From: Lagopus muta
Lineage: Eukaryota > Chordata > Aves > Galliformes > Phasianidae
NCBI RefSeq assembly: GCF_023343835.1
Contig: NC_064437.1
Coordinates: 26,077,001-26,141,000 of the forward strand
DNA: 64,000 nt
Reading direction: 5' to 3'
Positions 23,494 to 35,392 of the stretch are shown in pieces (the first letter of the stretch is position 1; every line of letters starts with the position of its first letter). The translations under genes were made by a program, and so were the position numbers. The notes under the pieces are model-generated. The model had not been told where the DNA came from. It saw nothing but the letters and a program-made list of their open reading frames with translations, and searched no databases.

Positions 23494-24722
23494 GACATAT
23501 AGCAAAGGTTCATTTAAGCATTATTTTTTTTTTTTTGCCACTATATAGTTAAATTCACCATGGTAATTTAGGTAAAAGCATAAATGAAACTTCACAACAG
23601 GGCAAAGTAGTATTCTGCCATGAACAGGAATGAGCATGAACTTAAAAACATAGTCTCAATTTCAGATAATCTTGCTATGCAAACTTAATACAAACATATT
23701 AACAAGCGACGAAGAACAGGTAGAGAACCTACTGGAAACAACAACATGTTAATATTCTTCTCCTACCTATAGTGCAGAACTTGTTCCAGTGCTTTAAAAA
23801 TAAAGTAGCAATTAAGTCCTAGTCCAGACCATAACAGGGCAGTAATGGCTTGCTTAATTTGGCAGGTAACATTAAGTAAACCTGTCCCTGGGAGAAACAC
23901 AAGGAGGAAGCATGAAAGAAACAACAGTAGCCCCAGCAAGCCTGCTGCTAAGTTCATGTTTGCCATGTACTCTTCTTCAAGCAGGGCAATAAAGGGGAAA
24001 TGGCCACTCTGCCCTCCCTAGCTGTATGTGGCAGGGGCTGCAATAGGCCAAGTTGTACTATCCTCAGGTGGAAGACACACAGGCAGCAAGTTAACAGCAA
24101 TCCATCGCCCCCAATTTTGTGAAACTTTGGTGTATAACTTAACACACTACTTACTCTGTTACATTAAAACCTTTCAAAGTTGATAGGAGGTTATGGAGCT
24201 TCTCTCTTTTCGTCATACACTGCTAGAGCCAGGGTCAACTTGCTAGCATCAGCAGCTCACTACTCTTCTGTGACTGGTGCCACCTAGAGACACCCCAAGG
24301 AGGTCACACTTAGCATAGAAGCTAAAGGGCAGTTTTCAAAAGCTGTGAGCAGTTGAACAGGTAGTACTTACATTTTTTAATACCACAGTATAAACACCAT
24401 ACCACTTCTGCTCAGCTAGCAAGTGCACTGTCTTGAGATAGTGGTTCTGCTTGCCTCAGCATTTTTCCTTTTGTCACAACATACTATCCCACATGTCAAA
24501 AAAGCATCCCCACAGTGACATTAGTCCCAGTAACCAGATGGGACAGAGAGACCTTGACCCACCCCGATTTAGGATTCCTTTTTTCTTCTACATTCCCTTC
24601 TCAGTTTCACAAAAGCCTCCACTTATCTGAGGTGCTTTTTTAGGGAGGGTAAGGATTTACCTACACTCCACTCCTCAGGAAATGGTGAATCACTTGACTG
24701 AAGGAAATGCTTTATAAGCTAT

Positions 24723-24728
24723 TTTATT
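24723..24728 (-). terminator. CACYBP: CACYBP poly(A) signal
   Basis: AATAAA on the minus strand, about 130 bp past the CACYBP stop codon. The sequence between here and the MRPS14 signals (about 1.2 kb) shows no gene. Confidence 0.6.
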
Positions 24729-24859
24729 TAAATATTTTCTCCAACCTGAAATGGAAAATGAGTGTCTTTGCTTGGAAGAAGATTGTGTAAACAATGATCT
24801 TTGCAGCACAGCGAGTTCTCACATGGAAGATCTGTATTAAGGCAGCCCTTAGAGTACTT

Positions 24860-25019
24860 TCAAATATCCATTGGTATGTCCCCTTTGGATTGCTTTTCTC
24901 TGCTTTCAACCCAGGCCTTGTTGATGGTGCGCTTCATTTCATCATCTCCTTCTGCATACATCTTTTTTAAAAGGTTCATAAGCCCTTCACTAGGATCTGA
25001 GGTGTCATAGGCAGCCTTC
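24860..25019 (-). CDS. CACYBP: CACYBP exon 6
   Basis: 160 nt including the TGA stop. Encodes [20 protein letters not shown], then [15 protein letters not shown] and the S100-binding SGS end. Acceptor GTCTTGCAG. The last residues (GDIPMDI) differ from mammals, where the protein ends in a GDTEF-like tail. Confidence 0.96.
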
Positions 25020-28000
25020 CTGCAAGACAGACATATATGAGAAGATCAGCCCTAGCTAACAATTCTCTGCAAAAATCTGAACACCAGAATTTGTTAGAAA
25101 CATCATCAGTGAGCATTTTGTTTTGGCCAAGTCTTTACATCATGGAAACCATTAATCACATTTTTGTCACCATGTCTTCAGGTGCATTTAGACTAAATGC
25201 AATTCCACTTAAAAGCTGTCCAGTTAAGGATAACAGGAAGCAATTTGCAGTAAACGTGACCCACCACCCAAAATTAATTTTAAAAAGCAGGACTTGAATG
25301 TAACAGACCCAGAAAGTGCCAACATCTGTCTGCGAATTAAAAGAAAAAAACCAAAAACCAACAGAAGAACGACAGCACTGAGCTTTTCAAGTGGCCATAT
25401 CCATGACCCAAAAGGCATTTTCTGCTTCCAGCTGTTATGGTGTTCAGAGGTTAACTGCCTCATCATAGCACCTTGCATTTCTAAGCAATTTTCTCACCCT
25501 ACAAAGCCAGCAACAGTGAAGAAGAATAATACTCCATGTGGGAAGCATCTTGCTATGACATGACCCACATTACCAGACTTCATATTATGCCATCTCTGGC
25601 TAAACTGCCTCTATATCCCATTTTTCTAAAATCCCACAGGTATTCTTCAGGTAGCTGCAGGCTACCTGCAAAACATGCAGATCAAAATAAATCAGCAGAG
25701 GGAGCGAGTTCCCCAAGTATGGGGCTAGGCACCAGCCTCCAAGACCTGAACACTGGTAAACTGGGAGGAATATTTCTGGAGTGACTCATTTGTCTTAGTG
25801 TAAATCCTCAAGCCTTTGAACAAGGCAGCAATGCTAGCCCTGTCAGGCTGGGCAGCAGATGGTATTTCTCTGCACAAGAAACAGATTTAATAAAATGACT
25901 ACGTTCCTCCAGCAACTGATCAGTAGTCAAGTCACCTTCTCCTAGTCTCTAATGCTGTTGTTTGAGAGGGGAAGGCAGTTTTTGCTCTGTTAGCCAGGAC
26001 TGATCAGTTCAAGCTAGTCATTTTACAGAGGTTAAAAAAAAAAAAAAAAAAAAAAAACCAAAAAAAAAAAAACAAAGCAAAATGAATAGTTGTTGTCAGG
26101 CCATAAGTGTCTCAAAAGTGAATGCTTCCACACTTCAAAGTGGGCCTGCAAATTCTCTTCTGGATGAGAATGTGTATATTTTAAAACAGCATGAAAGTAT
26201 TATACTAATTTATACTAGCTATATATTACTACTACACACACAGAAATGCATTTTGTCCCCAGGTGTTTCTGGCTGTAGTTTATCACTTTTTCACATCCAG
26301 TGCCCAAGCTGCCTGTAGTACTGGTCCCAAGAATTTGAAGCAAACTGATTTAAAGTTGTCTGAAAATTTTGTACAATGACCAGGTAAGCAAACAAAAAAA
26401 AGAAAAAAAAAAAACCTTTGCCAAAAGGATGCTGGGTGTTTTGTGTGGGCATTTCAAATGCATGTAAAAAAATATTATTTTTTCTGTATATCTACAGAAT
26501 ACAGCCTAAAAACAAAGTCAACCTCACCACAGCAGTTCTTGCTAGAAACGCAGCCATCAAGATAAAACTGACTCATTAATTCGTTAATTATCTCTAGCAC
26601 TCTCACTGAAGGTCTCATCTGTCTTATTTCCAATGATGTGACATTCATAATAAGCAATAAACAAGTAGAAGAGTGGCAATCAGCTCTCAAAGAGCATCTC
26701 CTCCGCTGTCAGTCTTACTGGTACCACAAAAATCCCAGCCTAATGATTCACAAATACCTTGGGGACTTGTGCCCCAGAACAGCAGTTCTCTTAATCTGAC
26801 TATCAGTGCATTACAGCTCTTCTCTTGCCTGTCCTAAAGCAGTTTCAGAAAGAAGATGGAGGGGCAAGGAGACACTTACTCTTTCTCTTTGCTTTCTTTT
26901 TCCACTTGAGTGAGACACTCCCATTTTTCCTCCCGCTTCTTCTTACACATCACAAGGACTGTGTCTGTCTTTATCTGGATGGAGAACAGCAAGATAGGAA
27001 TTTAGAATACTAATAAAGGATGCTAGACACAACCACAATGAACTTTCACCTCTTTCTATATCCACCAATTCCCAAAACATTTATTTGCTGTTGATTTTTA
27101 GGTAATATACAGAAATTCTAGCACGTATTCAGCTTCACAGCACCAAGTGTTGACCTCACTGTAGTGGATTAAATGGCATGAATGATAGAGTACTAGTACA
27201 GTACTACAGTACTAACTACTCTATGGTACAGCAGAACATACAGTGCTGTAGAAGCACCAGTCAGTCATTTTAGGATACTAAAAGCACGCAGGACTGCCTG
27301 GTAAGTGGTGATACCAAGTTTTGGAAGAAGCTCTCCCAACTCATTTCTCCTAGGACAAGAAACTGGTTTAAGGGCATTGCTTCATTTCACAGTATGTTTG
27401 CAAGTTATAAGCCAAGCCTGTTTAATTGCTACCCTGACCTCAATTCCTCAAAACTGCTGTGTGCCATGGCACACAGAATTCTCCCTGAGCATTCGCTTAG
27501 CTCAGTGGCATGACCACTGTGGCATGACCACTGTTCTTTTTCACACTGTATTAAAAAATAAATAAATAAATAAATAAAAAATAAATAAAAAAAAAATCAC
27601 TGGAGCACCATTCTTTTTTTTTTATTTTTTTTTCTTTTGGTACACTATTCTAGTTTTAGGACAGTTTCAAACTGAACCATCATTTGGTTCAATGGTGTTA
27701 CAAGCAGCAAAGTAGGAAGAGTATTTCAGTTGCAGTCATCAGCAGTGAGAAGTTGCTCCTGTTTAATCTATCCCTACCAAAGCCAGAGCAAGTTTTGACA
27801 TTGTTTTGGGCATTATGCCTAATTAAGCTACTCAAGGCTTCAGTCTGCTGACAAGTCTCCAGTCCTTAAAACTGCAAAGGCTCTCAGAAGTGTTTCAGAG
27901 CAGAAGAACGCAAACTAATGCTTAGTGGAATTTTTTGCTTAATTATTGCTGAAATCCCAATTGGAGGGCTGTTTAGAAAAAGCATACGATACCTAGCTAT

Positions 28001-28407
28001 GATCTTTTCAAAAAAGCCTATGGGCTCTAGAGAATGATTCCACAATTACAACAACTAGAGATTCTTAAGAATGACATTCAGGCAACGACCATGGTATTAC
28101 CTGTAACACACAGGGTTTGCACTGACCTTTCTGGAGCTGCCTTCCACAGAGATGGGCTTCAAGAGGTTGTTGAACGTCATGGTGTAGTTCTTTCCATTCA
28201 GATTCTTCACTAGCAGATCAAATGACCTGAAGCCAGAAGTTGGGGAGAAGGCAAACATAAATACATACTCCAGTCTGTACAAGACTGTTCCACACTGCCA
28301 CTGCAAACTGTCCTAGATCCCTTTAGCAGGTGCATTACTTAGGAGAGCATGTCAACTGGCCCAACTTTCCTCCTACCCTTTCAGTTGGATTTAATACTGC
28401 CACATAA

Positions 28408-28456
<49 letters not shown>

Positions 28457-30129
28457 TAGATAGATTACACATCAAATCAAGATCTTTACAGGGTTCTTTC
28501 TCACTGACCTCCTGCAACTAATGCAATTTTATTTAATCAACATTTCAGTTACATCACCATTAAGAACAGGGCTGGTGCCACATACCCTGTCAAGCGACAT
28601 GAGGTGTAACGAGCATTTGTAAAATTTTTTTTAAATGCCCTCTGAAGAGGGCTATGCTTAAGGGTATGTACTAAATAAATTGAAGCAGGGGGGCAGGAAA
28701 AGGCCTAGGTGACCTAGAACAGCACTCAACACTACACAGCCCTGCTTTTCAAACAATATTTCAACAGTTCCTCATCCATGCTTCTCCCTCATGGAATAGT
28801 GCAACAAGATGAACTCACCTCTCTGTGAAATTCACCTGCACGTTCTCAGCTGGAAGCTTCTGGACTCCATTTAAAGAGACATAAATCTTAATAAACTTGT
28901 CTGACTGATCCCAACCTGCAAGAGAATAAGAAATTAAGATCTAGCTTTCCTCCATACACTTAATGCATTCTGCTCTATGATTGCATGATTCCAATATTCT
29001 CAGGAAGTCCATGGTAATGGTCACAACCTGTGCCTTACTGAAACAACCTTCAGAGGGATAAGGGAAATCTGAGAGTAAAAGAAGGTCCTCACACATTCCT
29101 GAACTCCTCTAAATTTGGAGAAAAGCCATGCATCAGTTCAGTTAAAATGACAGAACTCTGTCTGTGCAGGAATTGGAGATGTCTGTTTTTGCTGCAGTTT
29201 CCTTGGCCCACTTTCTCCCAACATGCCAGACAAGCATCTTGAGCAACTCCTTCTCCTTTTACCTACGTGACAAGCAGAGAAGCCAAAGCTCACTCTTTCA
29301 GTCTTGCTGAGTGTTACACAATGGAAAAAACACTCGCTGGTACAGCAGGGACTGTTAATACTTTCTACCAGTATGGGACAGCACTCACACCAACAGAACT
29401 AACACATACTGTGCTCAGGGCCACACAGTAAGCACACAGAACCTTTATAAGTGGGGTCTCCAGTACAAAACAAACATTCAAGACAGCTTCTTACAGCACT
29501 ATGTGAAGACTGTCACTGACACCACTCAGGCTTCTCTTCAGGCACAAGCCTGAGCTGTAAGGGCTTTTTGAGAAGCAAACCTACCGTAATTGTTGATTTT
29601 CACTGTGTACCCTCCCAGTGATGACTTTTCTTCCTCTATCACATCTTTTGGCTTTGGCAGAGGCTGACTCTTGATTTCTAGCTCTAGCTTGTGCTTTTCC
29701 ATCATCAGGACATCACGCAGCCGCTTCCTCGTGGCCTTCACAAGCAGCTCTTTAACCTCCTCCAAATCTTTCTGCAGCTGTTTAACAACAGAAGATCGCA
29801 CACGCCGATCAGACGAACCTGCTCAAGGTTCACTGCCGAGCTCTCCCCCGCTCACCAGATACCTCAGATTCACGCAGTCAATGTCACTCGGCATGCTGTG
29901 AAGCACGAGGCTACGAACACCTTCCCTCCCCTACCACACGTACATCAACGTTTAAGCTCCCATCAACCGGGACACAGCGGAAAGCCGTAAATGCTTTACA
30001 ACCGAAACAGCTTCTCCGCGTTCAGAGGCCAACAGACCCCCTGCGTGAGCAGCGTCCTTCCCGCCAGTTCCCAGTTAAGAGCAAGGGGAAGGAAGGGAAG
30101 CCGCTCACCTCCTCGCGCGCAGCAGCCAT
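24860..30129 (-). CDS. CACYBP: Calcyclin-binding protein / Siah-interacting protein, 6 exons, complete
   Basis: Adaptor that links Siah1 to SKP1 in a ubiquitin-ligase complex involved in beta-catenin turnover, and binds S100 proteins; cytoplasmic and nuclear. Six exons total 666 nt, giving 221 residues (mammalian about 228). Residues 1-55 are a helical Siah/dimerisation region ([14 protein letters not shown]). Residues about 60-155 form the CS domain ([45 protein letters not shown]). Residues about 156-221 form the SGS region ([35 protein letters not shown]). The protein ends MDI-stop. The start is fixed by ATG at 30129 in exon 1. All junction phases agree. Confidence 0.98.
26034..26072. repeat. 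Poly(A)-rich tract in CACYBP intron 5
   Basis: About 39 bases, nearly all A with two interruptions. No target-site duplication or retrocopy was seen upstream. Confidence 0.85.
26880..26974 (-). CDS. CACYBP: CACYBP exon 5
   Basis: 95 nt, phase 0 to 2. Encodes [18 protein letters not shown] and [13 protein letters not shown]. Acceptor TCTCCATCCAG; donor GTAAGT. Too short and frame-shifted to stand out as an ORF. Confidence 0.95.
27553..27596. repeat. (AAAT)n microsatellite
   Basis: AAAT tandem tract in CACYBP intron 4, followed by a T-rich tract at 27614-27640, so the two could pair. Just upstream is a 14-bp tandem duplication (GGCATGACCACTGT twice, about 27507-27534). Confidence 0.85.
28127..28226 (-). 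CDS. CACYBP: CACYBP exon 4
   Basis: 100 nt, phase 2 to 0. Encodes [19 protein letters not shown] and [14 protein letters not shown], the end of the CS domain. Acceptor CTGGCTTCAG; donor GTCAGT. Confidence 0.96.
28407..28465. repeat. Compound (TA)n(GA)n(GATA)n microsatellite
   Basis: TA repeats run directly into about 14 GA repeats and then GATA units, within CACYBP intron 3. Likely length-polymorphic. Confidence 0.95.
28819..28915 (-). CDS. CACYBP: CACYBP exon 3
   Basis: 97 nt, phase 1 to 2. Encodes [19 protein letters not shown] and [13 protein letters not shown] of the CS beta-sandwich. Acceptor TTCTCTTGCAG; donor GTGAGT. Confidence 0.96.
29585..29777 (-). CDS. CACYBP: CACYBP exon 2
   Basis: 193 nt, phase 0 to 1. 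Encodes [19 protein letters not shown], a variable acidic/proline linker, and [10 protein letters not shown], the first strand of the CS domain. Acceptor GTTAAACAG; donor GTAGGT. Confidence 0.96.
30109..30129 (-). CDS. CACYBP: CACYBP exon 1 (7 codons)
   Basis: 21 nt, MAAAREE, phase 0, donor GTGAGC, inside the CpG island. This short first coding exon is too small for an ORF scan but joins exactly to LQKDLEEV in exon 2. Confidence 0.93.
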
Positions 30130-30227
30130 GTCGTGTGTGGCACAACGCCGAGCCGCACCTCCACAGCAAAGCCGCCAACTCCACGGCCCCTCTGGAACCT
30201 TCCGACCTCCCGCCCCGCCCCCGCGCA

Positions 30228-30243
30228 GCGGAAGTGACGTACG
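30228..30243 (+). promoter_or_regulatory. ETS-CRE composite site
   Basis: GCGGAAGTGACGTACG combines a GABPA/ETS core (CGGAAGT) with an ATF/CREB half-site (TGACGT), about 100 bp upstream of the CACYBP ATG. The arrangement is well known in housekeeping promoters. Confidence 0.65.
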
Positions 30244-30321
30244 TCTCCTCCTCCCCGGGGCGCACGCTGCCCCCTTCCCCACTTCCGCTCTCTCAGCGGA
30301 AGGGGAGGGCCAAACCGCGGC

Positions 30322-30335
30322 GTTGCCATGGCGAC
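30322..30335 (+). promoter_or_regulatory. X-box-like RFX motif
   Basis: GTTGCCATGGCGAC resembles the RFX X-box (GTTGCCATGGCAAC class) with one deviation in the right half-site. It lies about 195 bp upstream of the CACYBP start. Confidence 0.45.
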
Positions 30336-30841
30336 GAGCGGCTTGATTGACAGCGCCCTAGAACCCGAGGAAGCGGGGCTGTTACCTCAGTGGGTTCGGC
30401 CCGCCTCGCGCGCTGCGCGTAGTTTCGGTGTCGTATTTTCACCTCAGTCTGTGGTATTTGTAACGACCGAGCTCAGCGCGCACATTGTTCCACCTGGGGG
30501 CTTGGTTTTATTCCGTTCTTCTTCAGCTTTGCAGTTGAAATATGCAACAAATTGCCCAACTTGAAAAATATAAAGCTATAAACAGTTGAAACAAGTAATA
30601 TTTAGAAGGATTGCTCTTGAAGATTGGCAAGTGAAGTGCTCTATTCTGTTGCAACTTGTTTTTCTTTTGAAGTGAGGGTTAGAATGCCTTCCTAGCAGGG
30701 GTTTGCCCTCCCAAGGGGGGTTTGGACAGTGTTATGGCAGAGCCGTGCTGCTGCAGTATCTTGTCTCATTTGTTAGCAATAGCTTGTCGACCTGTTACTG
30801 GTTCCCTTTGGAAGTAGATCCTCCAGTAATGCTTCGTTTCA

Positions 30842-30890
30842 GTGGTTGGGCTGGATGATCTTAGAGGTCCTTTCCAACCTTAATGATTCT
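30842..30890 (+). mobile_element. CR1 LINE, extreme 3' tip
   Basis: About 49 bp: TTGGGCTGGATGATCTTAGA, then GGTCCTTTCCAACC and a TAATGATTCT end. Severe 5' truncation, as usual for CR1. Confidence 0.85.
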
Positions 30891-30899
30891 TCTGAAGCG

Positions 30900-33800
30900 T
30901 CTACCTGCTCCTTGTCCTGCAGCTTCTCAGCCACAGATTTCATCTGACAGGATGCATTGTGGTCAGCTGGAAAGAACTTCTGTGGCGCGGTTATTTAATG
31001 GGCTAAGCCCAGTTTCTTCTTCTGAAGTTGTTTCCTTGTGATCGTTCTGCTGAGCGGCCGCTGAGAGGAGAAGAAATCAGTGCAATTTCCATGACTACTG
31101 ATTAGTCTCCTCTGTCTGTGGTGGGATTTCATTAGGAAGTGTTCACAGCTTTAGGATTTAAATTGGTATTGCTTTGCAATTTGATTTCTGGATACAGGGG
31201 AAAACACTTAAATACATAAGTGCTCCTGTAATTTGCTTGTTTTCTAGCAATTTTTAACTCTTCTACTGTGAAAACAAGTTCTGCATGGCTCTTCTGTGGT
31301 AAAGCTGCAGTGCCACCTGAATGCTGTGTCCTACCTTGGCTATAAACAGGAGAGAATGACAAAAGTTTTCTTCTGTGCATCCTCATGAGGAGCCAAGTGG
31401 CTTCTCCCAGGGGACAAGAATGGGAGCTGTTTGTGCAGCAGGAAGGGAAGGAGCTTGGTTAGGACTGGCAGGAGTGCTGAAACTCAGCTGTAGGATCCTC
31501 ATCTGGTCTTTGTGGTGAACACGGACGGGGCTGTGCAGTGTGTTCCTAGCAGCTCAAAGGATGGGGTAAAGTCATTTGAGAGGATCTGACCTCTCTGTGG
31601 AGCATGAGGTAGCCATTCCCTCCTTCCATAGACACTGATACAAACTGATGACAAGCAACTTTTGGGTAGTGATATGGAGGTGAATCAGTACAAAATGTTA
31701 CCTCTGGTAAATTAACCAGAGACAAGTTTTTAATATTCAGCTTTTCTATCTCTGTTCCTTTATAACTCCCCATGGAGCTTATCTAGTTATGCAGGGAGCT
31801 GTGGCTGTTCATCTCAGTTAATAAAATGTATATATATATATATCCTGTAACAACTGCAGGAAAAACTGGTTTCATGAAGTATTTGAATACTTCTGGTTGC
31901 TATCTGCCACAACTGTTCTGCCCTGATCTTGCTCAGCCATGCTTCTCTGTTGCTGTTTCTTGCTGGCTCCTCTTAGTCCCGCTTTTCTTCCTTAGGGCTG
32001 CTGCCTGTTTCTCTTGCATACTTCAGGGAAGCATGAAGTCCCAGCCACTCTTGCTTTCCTACTGTTGTATATGAACAACCTTTAGGATAAATATATTTAC
32101 CAGTCTGTTTTCTATGCTAGAAATCTCAGAGCAGCACCTGGAGTGTCTGGCACAGTGCTTGTCAGTCAGATCCCTGCGGTACAGGTTACCCTTGTGAGCA
32201 GGTACATAATACCACCAGTTTGGAATGAGCTGTGCAACGTGCACATTTTGGACAGCTGTCTGCTGAGCATCAGTGTCCTGGTACAACAGTGTGCTTCAAA
32301 ATGACCAACTGGAGTGAACTGTATCAAACCCAACATGGCCGTTTATTCCTGCAAACTGTTTCTTAAGTGGCTTCTCAAAATAAGCATCTTATTCTCATTT
32401 TGTTTGCATTTCCATTTATTTTACAAGGCATCGTTCACACAATGATAACAAGGTACTGATCCAAACAATTCTGTAACAATTAGAAAAGTAAACATTTGTT
32501 GTGACCATGTACATTAAATTGCACTTTGAATAACAAGCGTTACACTTATATTTCTGTATCATACTTTATATAATACATGGATTTGTTACACAAGAACGGC
32601 AGTATGGAACTGTTCTCAAAAGTCTCACAGCGCTGTGATGCTCTTTCTTCCTAATAACTCTTTCTAGTGACTGTATTTTATGAACAAGGGACGCACTCAG
32701 ATATCAAATGCAGCTAAAAACTTGGAAAATCTCATCAGTAATCAGCACTTTGAGGGTGCTCTCTACATTCAATGCGCTGATGTGATTGCAGACACAGAGT
32801 GCTCTGGATCAGAATTACGCTTGATTCGATCCTTTTCTGCATTGCTAACCTTTTCCCTGTGTGAACATACCAGAGAATCCTCTTACACAGAAAAGCATCA
32901 GTTCCCAAAGCTCAGGAGAGCTCATGGTACAGCTTTAGAAGGTGGTATTGGTACCAGCGTGTCCCCGGGAATTACTGGAAGGAGGGACTTGGGACCTGGA
33001 GAGAAAGCTGAGAACATACGCTTTTGTTTGCATTGACAGTAGCATCCATGTATTATATAAAATACAAAAATAAGAGAAACTGGAAGGAAATCAGTACAGC
33101 CCAGGATTCTGGTGGTATCAAATCACAAATGAAATCTATGATACTCGATCCTTTTGCTGTATTTATCTCCTTGGGATTCAGTTTCCTATATATTATTCTA
33201 TATATAAGATATAGTTTTCCCAAGATACATATATATTCCTTTACAGGTTAAATAAAAGCAAGTCCCACTGAATAAGAAAATAAGAGGAAGTAACATTCTA
33301 ATTCTCTACCCATATCTTTTTTTTTTCTTTTTTTTCTTTTTTTTTCCAGGTAAAAATAGCATGAAATACATTCAGTAGCAAAGCAGTTGGAATCCAGGAG
33401 AAGTGGAGAGCCCTGTATTCCTGGAGGATTAACCTGTACGTCTTAAGTCATGATCCTGAAACAACTTGTGTAGACTTCTGAGTTGAGAAAGATAGGATCT
33501 TGATCAATGCTGATAATTAGTCATCCAGTTCCAAATTCTTTGTATTTCCCTAAATCCACCTATGGATTAGCCCAGTTTTAAAGGCTGCAGTGATGTCTAC
33601 TACATAATCCATTCTGAAATGTCCAAAAATCAGTGCTTCACTGTGTCTCCCCTTAGTGTTGTGACTTGGAAGGAGGTAAGGGACAGCTCCCAGTAGGATG
33701 GTAGGGTAACAGATGGAAATAAATAGAACCTTAGTTCAATCCTTTGCATTTGAAAGAACAACGTGATGCCTGGTGCTGTGTGTACCCACGGTGCTGGGTA

Positions 33801-35390
33801 CACTAGGCATTGCATATCTCGTGCAGCCAGTGTTTGAGCAACAGCCCTTTCTGCAGGGTTTAGCTGTAACAGAGGCATGCTGGTCAACCAGAATGACATA
33901 CAGTAAGGTTTTCTCTGTAGCAGCTGGAAAAAAAACCCAGCATTGTAAGACAAGAGAGTTTCTGGTTTCAATGCCAAAGGTATTTAGGCTTACTAGATCA
34001 TGTAGAAGTATGCCAATTATCCCTGAGTCTAACAGTAAATCAACATAAGAGGTATAATTCTCCCACGCATGCAAGCAGTTCCGTGGATTTCACTGCAACT
34101 ACTTAAAACAAAGATGGGAACAGTCCTGTTTCTCGTGAAGAAAGCATCAATTTCTCATGCAGCTTTTAAGTTTTAATGCCAGTAATTAAGATTTTCATTT
34201 AACTCCAAGTGCCCTGTTCAATCGGTGAGCGATACTGTGACTCTGAAAGTCAATGGGATACTTCATGCTTTGTCAAAGGGCTGAATTATTCCTGCTCTTG
34301 ATGTTGGAGCTCCCTCTCCTGTTGTAAATGGCTGTCTTTATTCTGTGTTGTTTTTCACACAATGGCACAGATTTAAGTGTCTATTTTAGGGAGGAAACAA
34401 AAAACAAACCTCAACAAACAAGTTCTTTAAGGTGCCTAACAAGAAAAAAAATCGTTTATCTGACTTGTAACTTGGCTGTGGCAACCTATAGAATGTAGTA
34501 ATTAATGGGCAAGGCAAGAACGTGTTTGTCAGCTGTCAATACTGATTACATGGCTGACCAGCTTTCCCGTAGTGATTTCACTGAACATTAAAGCCTATGG
34601 GCTCCACGGATTTTGCAGTTCCTTGGATTAAAGCCACCCACCGTACTTTTGTTTTTAGTCTCTCTAGGTAGATTTAGGATTTGTTAAAGTATGTGCTGTT
34701 GCTTTTCAGTACTGAGCCACAAAGATGAGACTAGTTCACAGATGTACCATGTAAGTATCTTGCTTCATTGACCCTGTAAAGTGTTACAGTCAAAGTAAAC
34801 ACTTCTTTTTAAAGTGGAAAAAAGATAAGCAGCTTTGTTTGTTTTTCCATACTGGACATCTCAGGAGCAATTTGTATCCAACAAGATGAAACGCTTATAC
34901 TAAAAACATTCTTTGGAAGCTTATCCCTAATGAAAGTAAAGGCTTCATTCCAGAGTTGTGCAGTCTCAGTAAAATTAAAACTAGATTTAGTTCCATAAAG
35001 CTGTATTGAAAGTAATTTGGATTTTTTAAATGGACGCATAGTTTGATACTGAATCAGGAAAAAAAAACAACTAATCACTCCAGTCTTATGAGCTACGTTC
35101 CAGTGCCACACGAAAGTAAGATTGGTATTTCCTGCTGAAAATCTCAAGGTTGAGCCAGCTACCCCTGACAGACCAGTTGCCCTGGAATATGAGCGTGTCT
35201 GTAATCGACTGCTGAAAGGACTAATTAAAAGCCAGACTTTCTTTTTCCTCACAAGAAAGTATCTCAGTAACACGTACAGTCAGCAGACTGAGTTTTAGCT
35301 TTCCTGATTTAATCCCGCAGTTTTGCTACTTTCTTTGTTTCTGAATATTCCTCAAGATGCCACAGAGCTGTTTTTGCTTATTTGCTTTGC
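30900..35390. other. Gene-poor stretch between CACYBP promoter and RABGAP1L 3' end
   Basis: No convincing gene. It contains a short (TA)n at 31828-31843, a polypyrimidine tract at 33318-33349 and several stop-limited frames up to about 150 codons on both strands without splice or start support. Part may be long 3' UTR of RABGAP1L on the minus strand. Confidence 0.4.
32415..32420 (-). terminator. RABGAP1L: Possible distal poly(A) signal for RABGAP1L
   Basis: AATAAA on the minus strand within an AT-rich stretch and followed by a GT-containing region. Use by RABGAP1L would require a 3' UTR of about 5.7 kb, so this is speculative. Confidence 0.2.
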
Positions 35391-35392
35391 AG

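Larger units (their letters stand above)
30130..30420 (-). promoter_or_regulatory. CACYBP: CpG-island promoter of CACYBP
   Basis: TATA-less, CpG-dense. GC boxes at about 30209-30225, an ETS-CRE composite (GCGGAAGTGACGTACG) at 30228-30243, and an inverted ETS pair ACTTCCGC/GCGGAAGG at 30281-30288 and 30296-30303. The island extends about 300 bp beyond the CACYBP start, so divergent plus-strand transcription is plausible. Confidence 0.75.

Noticed and set aside
33308-33352. Very strong polypyrimidine tract ending in CCAG on the plus strand
   Set aside because: All three frames after it hit stops within a few codons and no donor follows; taken as a T-rich repeat.
33736-34074. Overlapping 112- and 115-codon minus-strand frames and a 91-codon plus-strand frame
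   Set aside because: Mutually overlapping, with no similarity that I recognise; probably chance in the RABGAP1L 3' flank.
34809-35273. 154-codon minus-strand open frame
   Set aside because: No recognisable domain, no matching neighbours or splice sites; in a region where several unrelated frames of similar length overlap on both strands.
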